DNA of 43,088 nt from Verrucomicrobiaceae bacterium (GCA_027487315.1 JAIYDW010000118.1:1-43088); one strand, 5' to 3'. Positions 7,638 to 16,662 are shown, counted from the stretch's first letter. The notes: generated by a model not told the origin, from the sequence alone. Translations and numbers: made by a program.

Positions 7638-7810
7638 TTTACCATCTTCAAAAGTAAAAGCAACAGAAATCCATAGATTTCATAACTTTTCGTTTCAGGC
7701 GCATATCCACTTTCGCTTAGATAATAATCAATTATGACAAATTATCAAGAACAGAATGCGCCCGAAAGGCCTTTATTCCAAAAAAACTTACCTTCCACCT
7801 GTCTTTTTTG

Positions 7811-9541
7811 TCACCCCTTTGTCCCCTGCTGCTTAGCTACCACCTTCGCCCAACTATCCTTCAGTCCTACCGTTCGATTAAACACAGGTTTCCCCGGATG
7901 TGAATCTTTTGGATCCACATAGAAATAACCCAGGCGCTCAAACTGATAATGCCCTCCCACAACGGCCTCCGCCAAGGCCGGTTCCGCCATCGCTCCCTCC
8001 ACATTCGTGAGCGACCCCGGATTGATCAACGTGACAAAATCGCCATCCTCCCCCGCCGCCACCTCAGGCTGCTCCTCCGTAAACAGCCGATCATACAATC
8101 GCACCGCCACCGGCACCGCATGCCGCGCGCTCACCCAGTGAATGATCCCCTTCACCTTCGGCCGCCCCTCCGGCTGCACCCCATGCCGCGTCGCTTCGTC
8201 ATAAGTGCACCGCACCTCCACCACCTGACCTGACGCATCCTTCACCACTTCCTGGCACCGGATGCAGAATCCATACCGCAACCGCACCTCACCACCCGGC
8301 TTCAACCGATGATACCCCGACGGTGGCACCTCCATGAAGTCATCCTGATCAATATAGATCTCCCGGCACAACGGCATTTGCCTCGTCCCCGCCGCCTCAT
8401 TCTCCGGATTGTTCACCGCCTCGATGAACTCCACCTGATCTTCCGGATAATTCTCGATCACCACCTTCAACGGCTTCAAAACCACCAGCGCCCGCAGCGC
8501 ATTCGCATTCAAATCCTCACGCACCGCGTGCTCCAGCACCGCCACATCCGTCAGGGAGTTGAACTTCGTCAGCCCGATCATCCGGCAAAAATGCCGAATC
8601 GACGCCGGCGTGTACCCTCTCCGTCTCAACCCCGAAATCGTCGGCATCCGCGGATCATCCCACCCCTGCACATGCCCCTCCTTCACCAACCGCAGCAGCT
8701 TCCGCTTGCTCATCACGGTGTAAGTCAGGCTCAGCCTCGCAAATTCCCGCTGATACGGCTGCCCCGGCAATCCTTCGACATTCTGAATCAACCACTCATA
8801 CAACGGCCGGTGATGCTCAAACTCCAGCGTACAAAGACTATGCGTGATCCCCTCCAGCGCGTCACTCAGCGGGTGCGCGTAATCATACATCGGGTACAAA
8901 CACCATGCGTCCCCTGTCCGATGATGCGCCGCCTTCAAGACCCGATACAGCACCGGATCCCGCATGTTCATGTTCGGCGACGCCATGTCGATCTTTGCCC
9001 GCAAAATCATCACCCCTTCCGCCACCTCTCCGGCCCGCATCTTCCGAAACAACGCCAGACTCTCCTCCACCGACCGATCCCGAAACGGACTGTTCACCCC
9101 CGGTGTCGTCAGCGTCCCCCGATTCGCCCGAATCGCCTCCGCCGATTGCTCATCCACATACGCCAACCCCTTCCCAATCAACTGCTCCGCAAACCCGTAC
9201 AACTTCTCAAAGTAGTCGCTCGCATAATACAGGTGATCCCCCCAGTCAAAACCCAACCACCGCACGTCCTCCTGAATCGAATCCACATACTCCGTCTCCT
9301 CCTTCGTCGGATTGGTATCGTCGAACCGCAAATGACACCGCGCCTTCGGACCATGCTCCAGCGCCAGCCCAAAATTCAAACAAATGCTCTTCGCATGCCC
9401 AATGTGGAGGTACCCGTTCGGCTCCGGCGGAAATCGTGTGATCACCCACCCCTCATTGCGCCCCGCCGCCAAATCATCGGCGATCAGATCACGAATAAAA
9501 TCAGAAGCAACAGGAGCAGGCGAAACAGCAGAGTCAGACAT
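7811..9541 (-). CDS. glnS: glutaminyl-tRNA synthetase
   Basis: GlnRS charges tRNA-Gln directly with glutamine, so the organism need not rely only on the GatCAB route. The 576-residue class I synthetase has [19 protein letters not shown], with HIGH at 46-49, and the KMSKS-type loop [11 protein letters not shown] at 277-280. [16 protein letters not shown] and the two C-terminal beta-barrels of the anticodon-binding part complete the family profile. The frame extends upstream to 9613, but ATG 9541 gives the normal N terminus. A hairpin with a pyrimidine-rich tail (9542-9575) sits directly before the start codon. Confidence 0.95.
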   Translation of the reverse strand: MSDSAVSPAPVASDFIRDLIADDLAAGRNEGWVITRFPPEPNGYLHIGHAKSICLNFGLALEHGPKARCHLRFDDTNPTKEETEYVDSIQEDVRWLGFDWGDHLYYASDYFEKLYGFAEQLIGKGLAYVDEQSAEAIRANRGTLTTPGVNSPFRDRSVEESLALFRKMRAGEVAEGVMILRAKIDMASPNMNMRDPVLYRVLKAAHHRTGDAWCLYPMYDYAHPLSDALEGITHSLCTLEFEHHRPLYEWLIQNVEGLPGQPYQREFARLSLTYTVMSKRKLLRLVKEGHVQGWDDPRMPTISGLRRRGYTPASIRHFCRMIGLTKFNSLTDVAVLEHAVREDLNANALRALVVLKPLKVVIENYPEDQVEFIEAVNNPENEAAGTRQMPLCREIYIDQDDFMEVPPSGYHRLKPGGEVRLRYGFCIRCQEVVKDASGQVVEVRCTYDEATRHGVQPEGRPKVKGIIHWVSARHAVPVAVRLYDRLFTEEQPEVAAGEDGDFVTLINPGSLTNVEGAMAEPALAEAVVGGHYQFERLGYFYVDPKDSHPGKPVFNRTVGLKDSWAKVVAKQQGTKG

Positions 9542-9575
9542 GGAAAAGGAAGATAAACCGGGAGCAATCTCCCGG
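9542..9575 (-). terminator. terminator-like hairpin directly upstream of the glnS start
   Basis: CCGGGAG (9558-9564) and CTCCCGG (9569-9575) form a perfect 7-bp stem with a 4-nt loop. On the - strand it is followed by TTTATCTTCCTTTT, reaching the glnS ATG. It could terminate the upstream exported-protein gene or act as a leader hairpin for glnS; the T run is interrupted, so strength is uncertain. Confidence 0.45.
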
Positions 9576-9620
9576 CGGACCCCATGCTTCACCGCACCTA
9601 CCGCCCCCGTCAAGCCCGCC

Positions 9621-10223
9621 TCACTCCGCCCCAGGCAGCTTTTCAGCCAACGGACGCATCATGTCAGGCACGATCATCCACTTCTTCGCATCCTTCTCGT
9701 CCTGCTGCAGCGAAATCAAAAACAACTCCTGAATCTTCTCTTTCAACGTCTCTTGCGACGTCCGCACCACCGCGTGCACGATCTTGTCACCGTCTTCACC
9801 ACACAGTCCCACAATCGTGATTTTCAGCGTTTCCTTCTTCCTCGCCAGCACCGCCGGATCCACCGTCATCCGCTCATGCACCGCCTCACGCTCCGCCGCA
9901 TAAAAGGCCGTCGGACTCATCTTCTCCAACTCCGCCAAATCCTTCACCCCCAGCTTCCCAAGCATCGCCGCTTCCTCCGTCATCGTCGGCGCCATCTTGA
10001 TCACCGACACCGTCTCCTGCAGTTTCTTCTCCAGTGACGGCACATACAACATCGTCCCCGCCTTCTTCCAGTCCTGATTCACCACCGCCGTCAAATACTC
10101 CTTCACCATCGCAGCCGTCGGATGACTCGCCGGTAAATTCTCCGCGGATCCAGTCACAGGAGGCAAAAACAAAGCGACAGCCAATGCCGCTGTCGAAAGG
10201 AATCGTGATGAACACATAAACAT
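9621..10223 (-). CDS. exported protein of unknown function
   Basis: From ATG 10223 (or 10217) the protein has about 200 residues with a signal peptide ([20 protein letters not shown]). The mature part begins [32 protein letters not shown], then TPLEKK-like helices and a C-terminal [19 protein letters not shown]. The pattern of an early helix, a repeated catalytic-free core and a final WMIVPD strand resembles small secreted NTF2/SnoaL-like or DUF4878-type folds, but I cannot place it firmly. The upstream extension to 10301 is not coding-like. It is divergent from the sigma factor gene, sharing a 157-bp promoter gap, and precedes glnS. Confidence 0.7.
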   Translation of the reverse strand: MFMCSSRFLSTAALAVALFLPPVTGSAENLPASHPTAAMVKEYLTAVVNQDWKKAGTMLYVPSLEKKLQETVSVIKMAPTMTEEAAMLGKLGVKDLAELEKMSPTAFYAAEREAVHERMTVDPAVLARKKETLKITIVGLCGEDGDKIVHAVVRTSQETLKEKIQELFLISLQQDEKDAKKWMIVPDMMRPLAEKLPGAE

Positions 10224-10380
10224 AAGAGTAGCCCCTGTACTAATGCCACCTCCCAGAGGCGTCAAATACGGAAACGAATCCCTAGTCCGACACCCTCCCA
10301 CAGCGTTTTCGCCAATTTTTTTTCATTGCACCCCAATAAAAATCTCGTCCCACCCGTGACGCACCCTGAACCTGCCCTGC

Positions 10381-10899
10381 ATGAGCCCCCCTCCCTCTTC
10401 CTTCGAAACCCTGCTGGACCGCTTCCAGCGCCCGCTCATCCGCTACTCCCTCACCTTCACCCCCAACCTCGAAGACGCCCGCGACATCGTCCAGGACACC
10501 TTCATCAAACTCGCCTCCGCCCTCCCCTCCCTCGACCCCGACCGCATTGCCCCCTGGCTCTTCACCGTCTGCAAAAATCAATCCGTCGACCACCACCGCA
10601 AACTCCACCGCCTCATCCCCATGGACTCCGCCACCCTCGAACTCGAATCCCCCCCGGACCCCGCCCCCTCTCCCTCAGAGGACCTCGAACACGCCGAAAC
10701 CGCCACCGCACTCCATCACCTCATCAACCAACTCCCCGACCGCCAGCGCGAAGCCGTCAAATTGAAGTTCATCGCCGGCCTCGACTACAAACAGATCTCC
10801 CAGGCCATGGACACCACCATCGGCAATGTCGGCTACCTCATCCACCACGGCGTCCAAGCCCTCCGCCAAAAATGGACCGCCCAAGAAACCCAAGCCTAA
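10381..10899 (+). CDS. ECF-family RNA polymerase sigma factor
   Basis: The 172-residue protein carries sigma region 2 (FETLLDRFQRPLIRYS to LEDARDIVQDTFIKL and the APWLFTVCKNQSVDHHRK helix) and, after an acidic Pro/Ser linker, region 4 (INQLPDRQREAVKLKFIAGLDYKQISQAM then GNVGYLIHHGVQALR). Such factors redirect RNA polymerase in response to envelope or stress signals and are normally held by an anti-sigma protein. The next gene, 21 bp downstream, encodes a membrane protein whose N terminus looks like an anti-sigma domain, so the pair probably forms one regulatory unit. The start ATG 10381 fits the family length. Confidence 0.93.
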   Translation: MSPPPSSFETLLDRFQRPLIRYSLTFTPNLEDARDIVQDTFIKLASALPSLDPDRIAPWLFTVCKNQSVDHHRKLHRLIPMDSATLELESPPDPAPSPSEDLEHAETATALHHLINQLPDRQREAVKLKFIAGLDYKQISQAMDTTIGNVGYLIHHGVQALRQKWTAQETQA

Positions 10900-10920
10900 T
10901 CCCTCACCCTCTTCCATCCC

Positions 10921-13398
10921 ATGAACCCCGAAAATTTGACCACCCACGCCCTCGGCGAACCCCTCCCCCCCGCCGACCAAGCCGCCCTCGAGCAGGCCCT
11001 CACCTCCGACGCCCAAACCCGCGCCGAATTCGAAGCCACCCAAGCCTTCACCCAGTTCCTCCAGCAAAACCTCGCCACCGACCACCCCGAAGCCACCCTC
11101 ACCGAAGCACAAAAACAACGCCTCGCCGCCCTGGCGTCAACGCCAGCAGACCGTGGTGCAAGCCGCTGGCTTGCCCGAAAAGAAGGTGCCAAAGCCGTCC
11201 ACCCCATCCCTCGCCGCTGGCTCACCCGCACCATCCTCCCCCTCAGCGCCGCCGCCCTCATCGCCCTCGGCTTCCAACAGTGGCAATCCGAAACTCAGAT
11301 TCCCTTTTACACTGATGAATCTCCCGAAGGCAAGAGTCTCTCTGAGATTCGTGAAGACGATCAAGAATTGAACCACGTCACCAATCTCAAGAAAAACACA
11401 CTCCCCACCCCAACTGTCCCCACCAAACGAATCGTCAGCAACTCCTCCTCCGCTTCCATCTCGCTCCCCGAAGCTCCACCCGCCGAGTTGCCAGCAGCTC
11501 GCGCAACCATCGGGGCGGCCACCTCCACACCGTCTAGCCCCCCTGCTCCCAAACCGGGCGAATCCCTAATCTCTGACCTCTCAGGTGGATTCAAAACCCA
11601 AATCCCACCCGGTTTCAAAAAAGAGCTCTCTAGCAGCTCCATCGCTCCCGACTTGTCAAAAAGCGGTGCCGGGTCCCTCCAACTCTCCCCCTCCTCCACC
11701 TACACCGGATCGACCACTGTCAGTGCTGGAACGCTTCAAATGGCCGGTGAAAGCGCCCCAGCCACCCGCGCAGAAGTCGCTCGCGATTCCATCGACCGCC
11801 AACTCAGCTACTCAAACGCTCCAGCTTCACCGTCTTCGCCCGCACCCGCAGACCCCTTCTCTTCCGCTCTTGCCGCACAAAGCCCTGCGCCGGTTCACCT
11901 GGAAGTTGGGTATGACAATTTGGACTCCCCAGACTCCCAACGTCGCCAGCCCCCCCCCACCAACGAATCCTACACCCCCATCCAGGAACCCCCCCTCACC
12001 CCCGTCCTCCGCGAACCCCTCTCCACCTTCTCCATCGACGTCGACACCGCCTCCTACGCCAACACCCGCCGCTTCCTTAACCACACCTCCCTCCCCCCTC
12101 GCGACGCCGTCCGCATCGAGGAATTGGTGAACTACTTCCCCTACAACCTCGAAGCCCCAGCCCCCGACTACCCCCATCCCTTCGCCGTCCACGTCGAAGT
12201 CGCCGACTGCCCCTGGCAGCCCCAACACCGCCTCGCCCGCATCGGCATCCAAGGCAAAAAAGTCGGCCTCGAACAGCGCAACAGCAACTTCGTCTTCCTC
12301 ATCGATGTCTCCGGCTCCATGAACCAGCCCGACAAACTCCCCCTCGTCAAAGAAAGCCTCCGCCTCCTCATCGAACAGCTCGACGAAAAAGACCGCGTCT
12401 CCATCGTCACCTACGCCGGCTCCTCCGGCCTCGTCCTCCCCCCCACCAACGGCGACCAAAAAGACCGCATCCGCGCCGCCATCGCCAACATGACCCCCGG
12501 CGGCTCCACCCACGGCAGCGCCGGCATCCAACTCGCCTACGAACAAGCCATCGCCGGCTTCATCCCCGAAGGAGTCAACCGCGTCATCCTCTGCTCCGAT
12601 GGCGACTTCAACGTCGGCATCTCCTCCCCCTCCGACCTCGAAAAACTCATCACCGAAAAAGCCCGCTCCGGCGTCTTCCTCTCCGTCCTCGGCTTCGGCA
12701 CCGGCAACCTCAAAGACCGCACCATGGAAACCCTCGCCGACAAAGGCAACGGCAACTACGGCTACATCGACAGCCTCAGCGAAGCCCGCAAAGTCCTTGT
12801 TGAACAAAGGACAGGCACCCTCATCACCATCGCCAAAGACGTCAAAATCCAGGTCGAGTTCAACCCCGCCCAGGTCGCCAGCTACCGCCTCATCGGCTAC
12901 GAAAACCGCCTCCTCGCCAAAGAAGACTTCAATGACGACACCAAAGACGCCGGCGAAATCGGCGCCGGCCACAGCGTCACCGCCCTCTACGAAATCGTCC
13001 CCGTCGGCGTCACCCCACCCACCGCCCCCGTCGATTCCCTCAAATACCAAACCCCACCTGTCGCAACCGCCGCCTCTCCTGACACAGCCAAGTCCCCCGA
13101 ACTCCTCACCGTCAAACTCCGCTACAAAGCCCCCGATGGCACCACCAGCCAACTCATCGAAGTCCCCGTCACCGATAAAGAAACCACCCTCGCCGCCGCC
13201 ACCCCCGAATTCAAATTCACCACCGCCGTCGCCGCCTACGGCCTCATGCTCCGCCAAAGCTCCTACCGAGGCCCCCTCACCTGGGATCAAATCCGCCAAC
13301 TCGCCCTCGAAGGCAAAGGCTCCGACCCCCACGGCTACCGCGCCGAATTCCTCCAACTCCTCGACAAAGCCCGCAGCCTCCTCCCCTCCAATCAATAA
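10921..13398 (+). CDS. membrane-anchored YfbK-type von Willebrand factor A protein with anti-sigma-like N terminus
   Basis: The protein has 825 residues. Residues 1-70 (LTTHALGEPLPPADQAALE onwards) resemble the cytoplasmic start of anti-sigma factors. A single membrane helix lies near 105-120 (TILPLSAAALIALGF). A long Ser/Pro/Thr-rich stretch follows, about 120-350, with a PATR-like motif at 247-273. YfbK-type domains come next: LSTFSIDVDTASYANTRRFL near 365, then a vWA domain whose MIDAS is D462-V-S-G-S466, with GGSTHGSAGI and LCSDGDFNVG as further metal-site segments, then the conserved C-terminal cap. Translation probably couples to the sigma gene. The role is unknown; an envelope scaffold or sensor that sequesters the sigma factor is the natural guess. 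Confidence 0.88.
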   Translation: MNPENLTTHALGEPLPPADQAALEQALTSDAQTRAEFEATQAFTQFLQQNLATDHPEATLTEAQKQRLAALASTPADRGASRWLARKEGAKAVHPIPRRWLTRTILPLSAAALIALGFQQWQSETQIPFYTDESPEGKSLSEIREDDQELNHVTNLKKNTLPTPTVPTKRIVSNSSSASISLPEAPPAELPAARATIGAATSTPSSPPAPKPGESLISDLSGGFKTQIPPGFKKELSSSSIAPDLSKSGAGSLQLSPSSTYTGSTTVSAGTLQMAGESAPATRAEVARDSIDRQLSYSNAPASPSSPAPADPFSSALAAQSPAPVHLEVGYDNLDSPDSQRRQPPPTNESYTPIQEPPLTPVLREPLSTFSIDVDTASYANTRRFLNHTSLPPRDAVRIEELVNYFPYNLEAPAPDYPHPFAVHVEVADCPWQPQHRLARIGIQGKKVGLEQRNSNFVFLIDVSGSMNQPDKLPLVKESLRLLIEQLDEKDRVSIVTYAGSSGLVLPPTNGDQKDRIRAAIANMTPGGSTHGSAGIQLAYEQAIAGFIPEGVNRVILCSDGDFNVGISSPSDLEKLITEKARSGVFLSVLGFGTGNLKDRTMETLADKGNGNYGYIDSLSEARKVLVEQRTGTLITIAKDVKIQVEFNPAQVASYRLIGYENRLLAKEDFNDDTKDAGEIGAGHSVTALYEIVPVGVTPPTAPVDSLKYQTPPVATAASPDTAKSPELLTVKLRYKAPDGTTSQLIEVPVTDKETTLAAATPEFKFTTAVAAYGLMLRQSSYRGPLTWDQIRQLALEGKGSDPHGYRAEFLQLLDKARSLLPSNQ
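11131..11174. repeat. pair of palindromes inside the vWA reading frame
   Basis: CTGGCG-TCAA-CGCCAG (11131-11146) and GCAAGCC-GCT-GGCTTGC (11158-11174) are two perfect dyads placed side by side, in the style of the short intergenic palindromes elsewhere in the window. They encode part of the cytoplasmic linker just before the membrane helix. Confidence 0.7.
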
Positions 13399-13425
13399 AC
13401 TGCCCCACTCTTTCTGAATACATCC

Positions 13426-13477
13426 GGGCCGGAAGCGTCCAACTCCCCAGTTGACGCTCCCGGCCCAACTCTTTTTC
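13426..13477 (+). terminator. strong intrinsic terminator of the sigma/vWA operon
   Basis: GGGCCGG (13426-13432) pairs with CCGGCCC (13460-13466). Inside, AGCGTC pairs with GACGCT and CAACT with AGTTG, giving about 18 bp of stem. CTTTTT follows at 13471-13476. It lies 28 bp after the vWA stop codon. Confidence 0.9.
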
Positions 13478-13553
13478 CAGCCCAATCCTCCCCAACAAAA
13501 CCATAAAATGGCTTGCGCTTAGTAAAATTTTAACAACTATTAAAGATAAAGAT

Positions 13554-14444
13554 ATGAAAACTGATTTCACCGCTCGGCCTTCTCGTTCAGTGCGTGCGCT
13601 CCTCGTCCCCTGCCTCGCTTTCGTAATCGACTTGGATTCCGCCTCCGCCCAGCAAGCCCCAAACTACGCCCCGCCTGCCGGCTACCGTCAGCCATCGCGT
13701 TATGATTCTTATCGTGCCGCTAGCCCTAATGTTTCCCAGCGCGTCGGCGGTTTCGTGAAACGCCTCTTCTACGGAGAGCCCCAGCCCACCTACGCCCCGC
13801 CCCAATACAGCCGCCGCGCCCCTTCAGGCCGCAGTCTCGACGCCCCCCCTTCAGCCTCACGCTCCACTCCCGCTGTCGCTTCCACCCCTCCTGCATCCAC
13901 CAAGACCAAGCCCGCTCCCGTGGCCTCGTCCAAACCCAAGGCACCCGCAAAACCTGCGCCAACCACCTCAAAGCCCTCCAGCAAATACACCCCGCCTCGC
14001 ATCAAACCCGAATCGGCCGCTCCCTCCATTCAATCGAAGCCAGCCCCTCAAAAGCCCCAGGAAGCCCCCCCAGCTCCCCGCACCGAACCCACTCCTCCCC
14101 CAACCCCCACTTACACGCCTCCCGCACCCACCCCGGATGCTCCTCCTGCGCTCGACAACAAACCCACCCCGTCCCCTAACTCCGTCGCCAGCCTGAACAA
14201 CACGCTCCCAGGCACGAACACCACCGAATTGACCCCCGCGCCCGAGCCAACCGCTCCGCCGCAAAAGACCCCCGCACCCAGCACCCCTAGCTCGGACGGC
14301 CAGTTCCTCGTCGGCAAAAAAACCACCTCCCCCGGTCGTGTCGTCAGCCCTTACCCTCCTTATCAGGAACTCGACGTCACCGGCCTCTCCAGCGGCTCCC
14401 TCGCCCTCGATCCCACCACCGACAAGGTCTTCCAAATCCCTTGA
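13554..14444 (+). CDS. exported proline-rich protein with conserved C-terminal tail
   Basis: The 296-residue protein has a signal peptide (ALLVPCLAFVIDLDSASAQQ), a short tyrosine-rich stretch (about 35-80, YAPPAGYRQPSRYDSYR), a Pro/Ala/Thr/Ser/Lys-rich region to about 225, and a compact tail GQFLVGKKTTSPGRVVSPYPPYQELDVTG ending FQIP. The tail looks structured and may be the functional module, while the middle is a disordered linker that could cross the cell wall or periplasm. No enzyme motif is seen. The AT-rich 76 bp before ATG 13554 contrasts with the surroundings and probably holds the promoter. I do not recognise a named family. Confidence 0.75.
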   Translation: MKTDFTARPSRSVRALLVPCLAFVIDLDSASAQQAPNYAPPAGYRQPSRYDSYRAASPNVSQRVGGFVKRLFYGEPQPTYAPPQYSRRAPSGRSLDAPPSASRSTPAVASTPPASTKTKPAPVASSKPKAPAKPAPTTSKPSSKYTPPRIKPESAAPSIQSKPAPQKPQEAPPAPRTEPTPPPTPTYTPPAPTPDAPPALDNKPTPSPNSVASLNNTLPGTNTTELTPAPEPTAPPQKTPAPSTPSSDGQFLVGKKTTSPGRVVSPYPPYQELDVTGLSSGSLALDPTTDKVFQIP

Positions 14445-14463
14445 GTTGAGCGCCAGCACCTGA

Positions 14464-14491
14464 GGGAATGCAAGCCCACGCTTGCCTTCCC
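14464..14491. repeat. intergenic hairpin before the glycosyltransferase gene
   Basis: GGGAA and TTCCC flank GCAAGC-CCAC-GCTTGC, giving an 11-bp stem with two small bulges. It begins 20 bp after the proline-rich gene stop and lacks a T run, so it is more like the palindromic repeats of this genome than a terminator. Confidence 0.6.
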
Positions 14492-14518
14492 AGATCAGGT
14501 CGCCACAATGCGCCGCTC

Positions 14519-15283
14519 ATGCCCGCGCCCTCTCAAACCCATCTGGTTCTCATCCCCAGCTACAACTCGGGACCCAAACTAGAGTCAACGGTGCGCCAAG
14601 CCCTCGCCGCTTGGTCCCCCGTCTGGGTCGTCATCGATGGCAGCACGGACGGCAGCGACCACTTCCTCGACTCCCTCGCCCAACTCTCCCCCGCCGACCT
14701 GCGGGTCCTCCGCCAAACCCCCAATAGCGGCAAAGGCAGCGCCGTTCTCCATGGCCTCCGTCACGCCGTCGCCGAAAACTTTACCCACATTCTCACCATG
14801 GATGCCGATGGCCAGCATGACCCGCAAAGCATCGCTGCCTTCATGACCACCTCAGCCCAAAACCCGACCGCCCTCATCCTCGGCGCCCCCCAGTTTGATC
14901 ACTCCGCCCCCAGCGAACGCCTCTTCGGCCATCACATCGCCAACTTCTTCGCCCGACTCGAAACCCTCGGCAGCAATCTCGGCGACTGCCTCTTCGGCTT
15001 CCGTGTCTATCCCGCCCAGGCCCTCCTCAGCGTCCTCGACTCCACCCGCTACGCCCGCCACTACGACTTCGACCCCGAATCCGCCATCCGCCTTGTCTGG
15101 CGCGGCCATCCCGTCATCAACCTTCCCACCCCCTGCCGCTACTTCACCCCCTCCGAAGGCGGCGTCTCCCATTTCAGATACCTGCGCGATAACCTCCTCC
15201 TCATCGGAATGTACGCCCGACTCCTCATCGGATTTTTCCTTCGACTTCCCCTGTTGATTCTCCGCCGACTGAACACTAAATAG
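14519..15283 (+). CDS. family 2 glycosyltransferase, membrane-associated
   Basis: The 254-residue protein has the GT-A fold start HLVLIPSYNSGPKLESTV, the nucleotide-sugar segment VVIDGSTDGSDHFL and the metal-binding Asp95-Ala-Asp97 in ILTMDADGQHDP. It is close to dolichol/polyprenyl-phosphate hexose transferases. The C-terminal LLLIGMYARLLIGFFLRLPLLIL forms a membrane hairpin or amphipathic anchor. A longer frame from 14468 would start inside the hairpin at 14464-14491, so ATG 14519 is preferred. It is first in a three-gene operon with a lipoprotein and a methyltransferase, which suggests synthesis or modification of an envelope lipid or glycan. Confidence 0.88.
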   Translation: MPAPSQTHLVLIPSYNSGPKLESTVRQALAAWSPVWVVIDGSTDGSDHFLDSLAQLSPADLRVLRQTPNSGKGSAVLHGLRHAVAENFTHILTMDADGQHDPQSIAAFMTTSAQNPTALILGAPQFDHSAPSERLFGHHIANFFARLETLGSNLGDCLFGFRVYPAQALLSVLDSTRYARHYDFDPESAIRLVWRGHPVINLPTPCRYFTPSEGGVSHFRYLRDNLLLIGMYARLLIGFFLRLPLLILRRLNTK

Positions 15284-15292
15284 TCCACAACC

Positions 15293-15913
15293 ATGAAAAG
15301 AGCTCACCGCCTCCTTTGCCTCCTCCCCTGCATCGCCGCAGCCACGCTGCTCAGCAACTGCGTCTCGTCCCAGGTGAGCTTGGACTACCAGCCACGCCCG
15401 GGGCAAATGATGCGCGGCACCCCTGACTTCGGCGTCGGCCAGTTCGTCAACCTTCGCCGCGAAGGCCCCTACTTCCTCGGCACCGTCCGCATGCCCATCG
15501 GCACCCCCGTCGAAAACGTCACCACCCGCACTCCCGTCGAGGCCATCGTCCCCAACGCCTTCGCTCACGCCCTCGAAGCCCGCGGCATGCTCAATGGCAA
15601 CGACCGCGCCAAATACATCATCACCGGTGAAGTACTCGACCTCTACTGCCAGCAAATCGTCCACCCCTACGGCTACGCCCGCCTCCGCGTCAACATCATC
15701 CGCGCCGGCAGCGGCCAAATCGTCTTCTCACGCATCTACACCGGCGAACGCCAAAGCACCGCCTACCGCCCCGGCTCCGGCTCCCCCGTTCCCCTCCTCC
15801 GCGAGCTCACCTCACGCGCCCTCCAAGACGCCGTCGACGCCGCCCTCGATGACCGCGAAATGCGCGCCCGCATCGGCAACCGCCCCCCCACCTACACCCC
15901 GGGCATGCTGTAA
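15293..15913 (+). CDS. predicted lipoprotein, YajG-like
   Basis: The 206-residue protein has a signal peptide and lipobox LSNC (Cys near residue 23), followed by SSQVSLDYQPRPGQ. The mature domain has a YIITGEVLDLYCQQIVHPYGYARLRVNI strand pair, then GQIVFSRIYTGE and a final helix LRELTSRALQDAVDAALDD. This is the arrangement of YajG and related small envelope lipoproteins that form a GNA1162/TolB-like alpha/beta fold. Function is unknown. It sits 9 bp after the glycosyltransferase stop and 35 bp before the methyltransferase, and should be co-translated with them at the outer membrane side of the pathway. Confidence 0.75.
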   Translation: MKRAHRLLCLLPCIAAATLLSNCVSSQVSLDYQPRPGQMMRGTPDFGVGQFVNLRREGPYFLGTVRMPIGTPVENVTTRTPVEAIVPNAFAHALEARGMLNGNDRAKYIITGEVLDLYCQQIVHPYGYARLRVNIIRAGSGQIVFSRIYTGERQSTAYRPGSGSPVPLLRELTSRALQDAVDAALDDREMRARIGNRPPTYTPGML

Positions 15914-15948
15914 ACTCGCGCCCGGCATCGGCCCCACTCACTCGCTGA

Positions 15949-16662
15949 ATGCATCGGCCCGCCGCCTCATCGCCCGTCGAACTCCCCGACTCGCCTGACC
16001 GCGTCCGCCGTCTGGCCAAGTCCCTCTCCCGTCTCTACCCAGGCCGCTTCCTGCGTTCCTACGTCTACTGGAAAATCCGCACCGACCCCCTCTACCCCGC
16101 CGTCACCCGCTCCCTGGCAGACGCTCAAAATCAACCCCTCGTCGATCTCGGATGCGGCGCTGGCCTGTTCCCTTTCTACCTCAAATCCCAACACTACCTC
16201 GGCCCCATCCACGGACTCGATATCGATGATCAAAAAATCATCGCCGCCCGCACCATCGCCACCCACCACTGGCCCGACATCGACTTCCAAACCAGCGACT
16301 TCGCCACCTGGAACCCCGCCCCTCATCAAGGCCACGTCACCCTCCTCGACGTCCTCCAATACCTCCCACCAGAGCTCCAACACGACCTCCTCTCCCGCGC
16401 CGCCACCTGCATCACCGCCCCCAACCACCGCCTCATCATCCGCAACGGCCTCAGCGACCCCTCCTGGCGCGCACGCATCACCCACTCCACCGACCACTTC
16501 GCCCGCTGGATCCGCTGGATGCCCAACAGCCCCCTGTCACACCCCACTCGAGAGTCCCTCGAAGCCCCCCTCCGCGCCGCCGGCCTCCACCTCATCTTCA
16601 CCCCCCTCTGGGGCAAAACCCCCTTCAACAACTACCTCATCACCGCCCACCGCCCCAATTAA
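15949..16662 (+). CDS. class I SAM-dependent methyltransferase
   Basis: The 237-residue protein has SAM motif I at PLVDLGCGAGLFPFYL (about 64-79), the acidic end of strand 2 in IHGLDIDDQKI, and motif post-II VTLLDVLQYLPPE. RLIIRNGLSDPSWRARIT and the final LWGKTPFNNYLI resemble small methyltransferases found in aryl-polyene and related pigment clusters, but no ketosynthase or dehydratase genes are present here, so the substrate is open. It ends the glycosyltransferase operon and converges on moxR with 29 bp between. ATG 15949 fits the family start although an upstream start cannot be excluded. Confidence 0.85.
   Translation: MHRPAASSPVELPDSPDRVRRLAKSLSRLYPGRFLRSYVYWKIRTDPLYPAVTRSLADAQNQPLVDLGCGAGLFPFYLKSQHYLGPIHGLDIDDQKIIAARTIATHHWPDIDFQTSDFATWNPAPHQGHVTLLDVLQYLPPELQHDLLSRAATCITAPNHRLIIRNGLSDPSWRARITHSTDHFARWIRWMPNSPLSHPTRESLEAPLRAAGLHLIFTPLWGKTPFNNYLITAHRPN

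Noticed and set aside
7720-7746. GATAAT...ATTATC inverted repeat upstream of marR as an operator
   Set aside because: The 6-bp arms are 15 bp apart in very AT-rich DNA, more than 100 bp from the marR start; chance is likely.
11827-13485. A 552-codon frame antisense to the vWA gene, running into the terminator
   Set aside because: Gly/Asp/Glu/Val repetitive sequence without motifs, overlapping a gene with an intact MIDAS and a strong terminator.
14519-16662. A complete aryl-polyene pigment cluster
   Set aside because: No ketosynthase, acyl carrier protein, dehydratase or exporter gene is present in the window.
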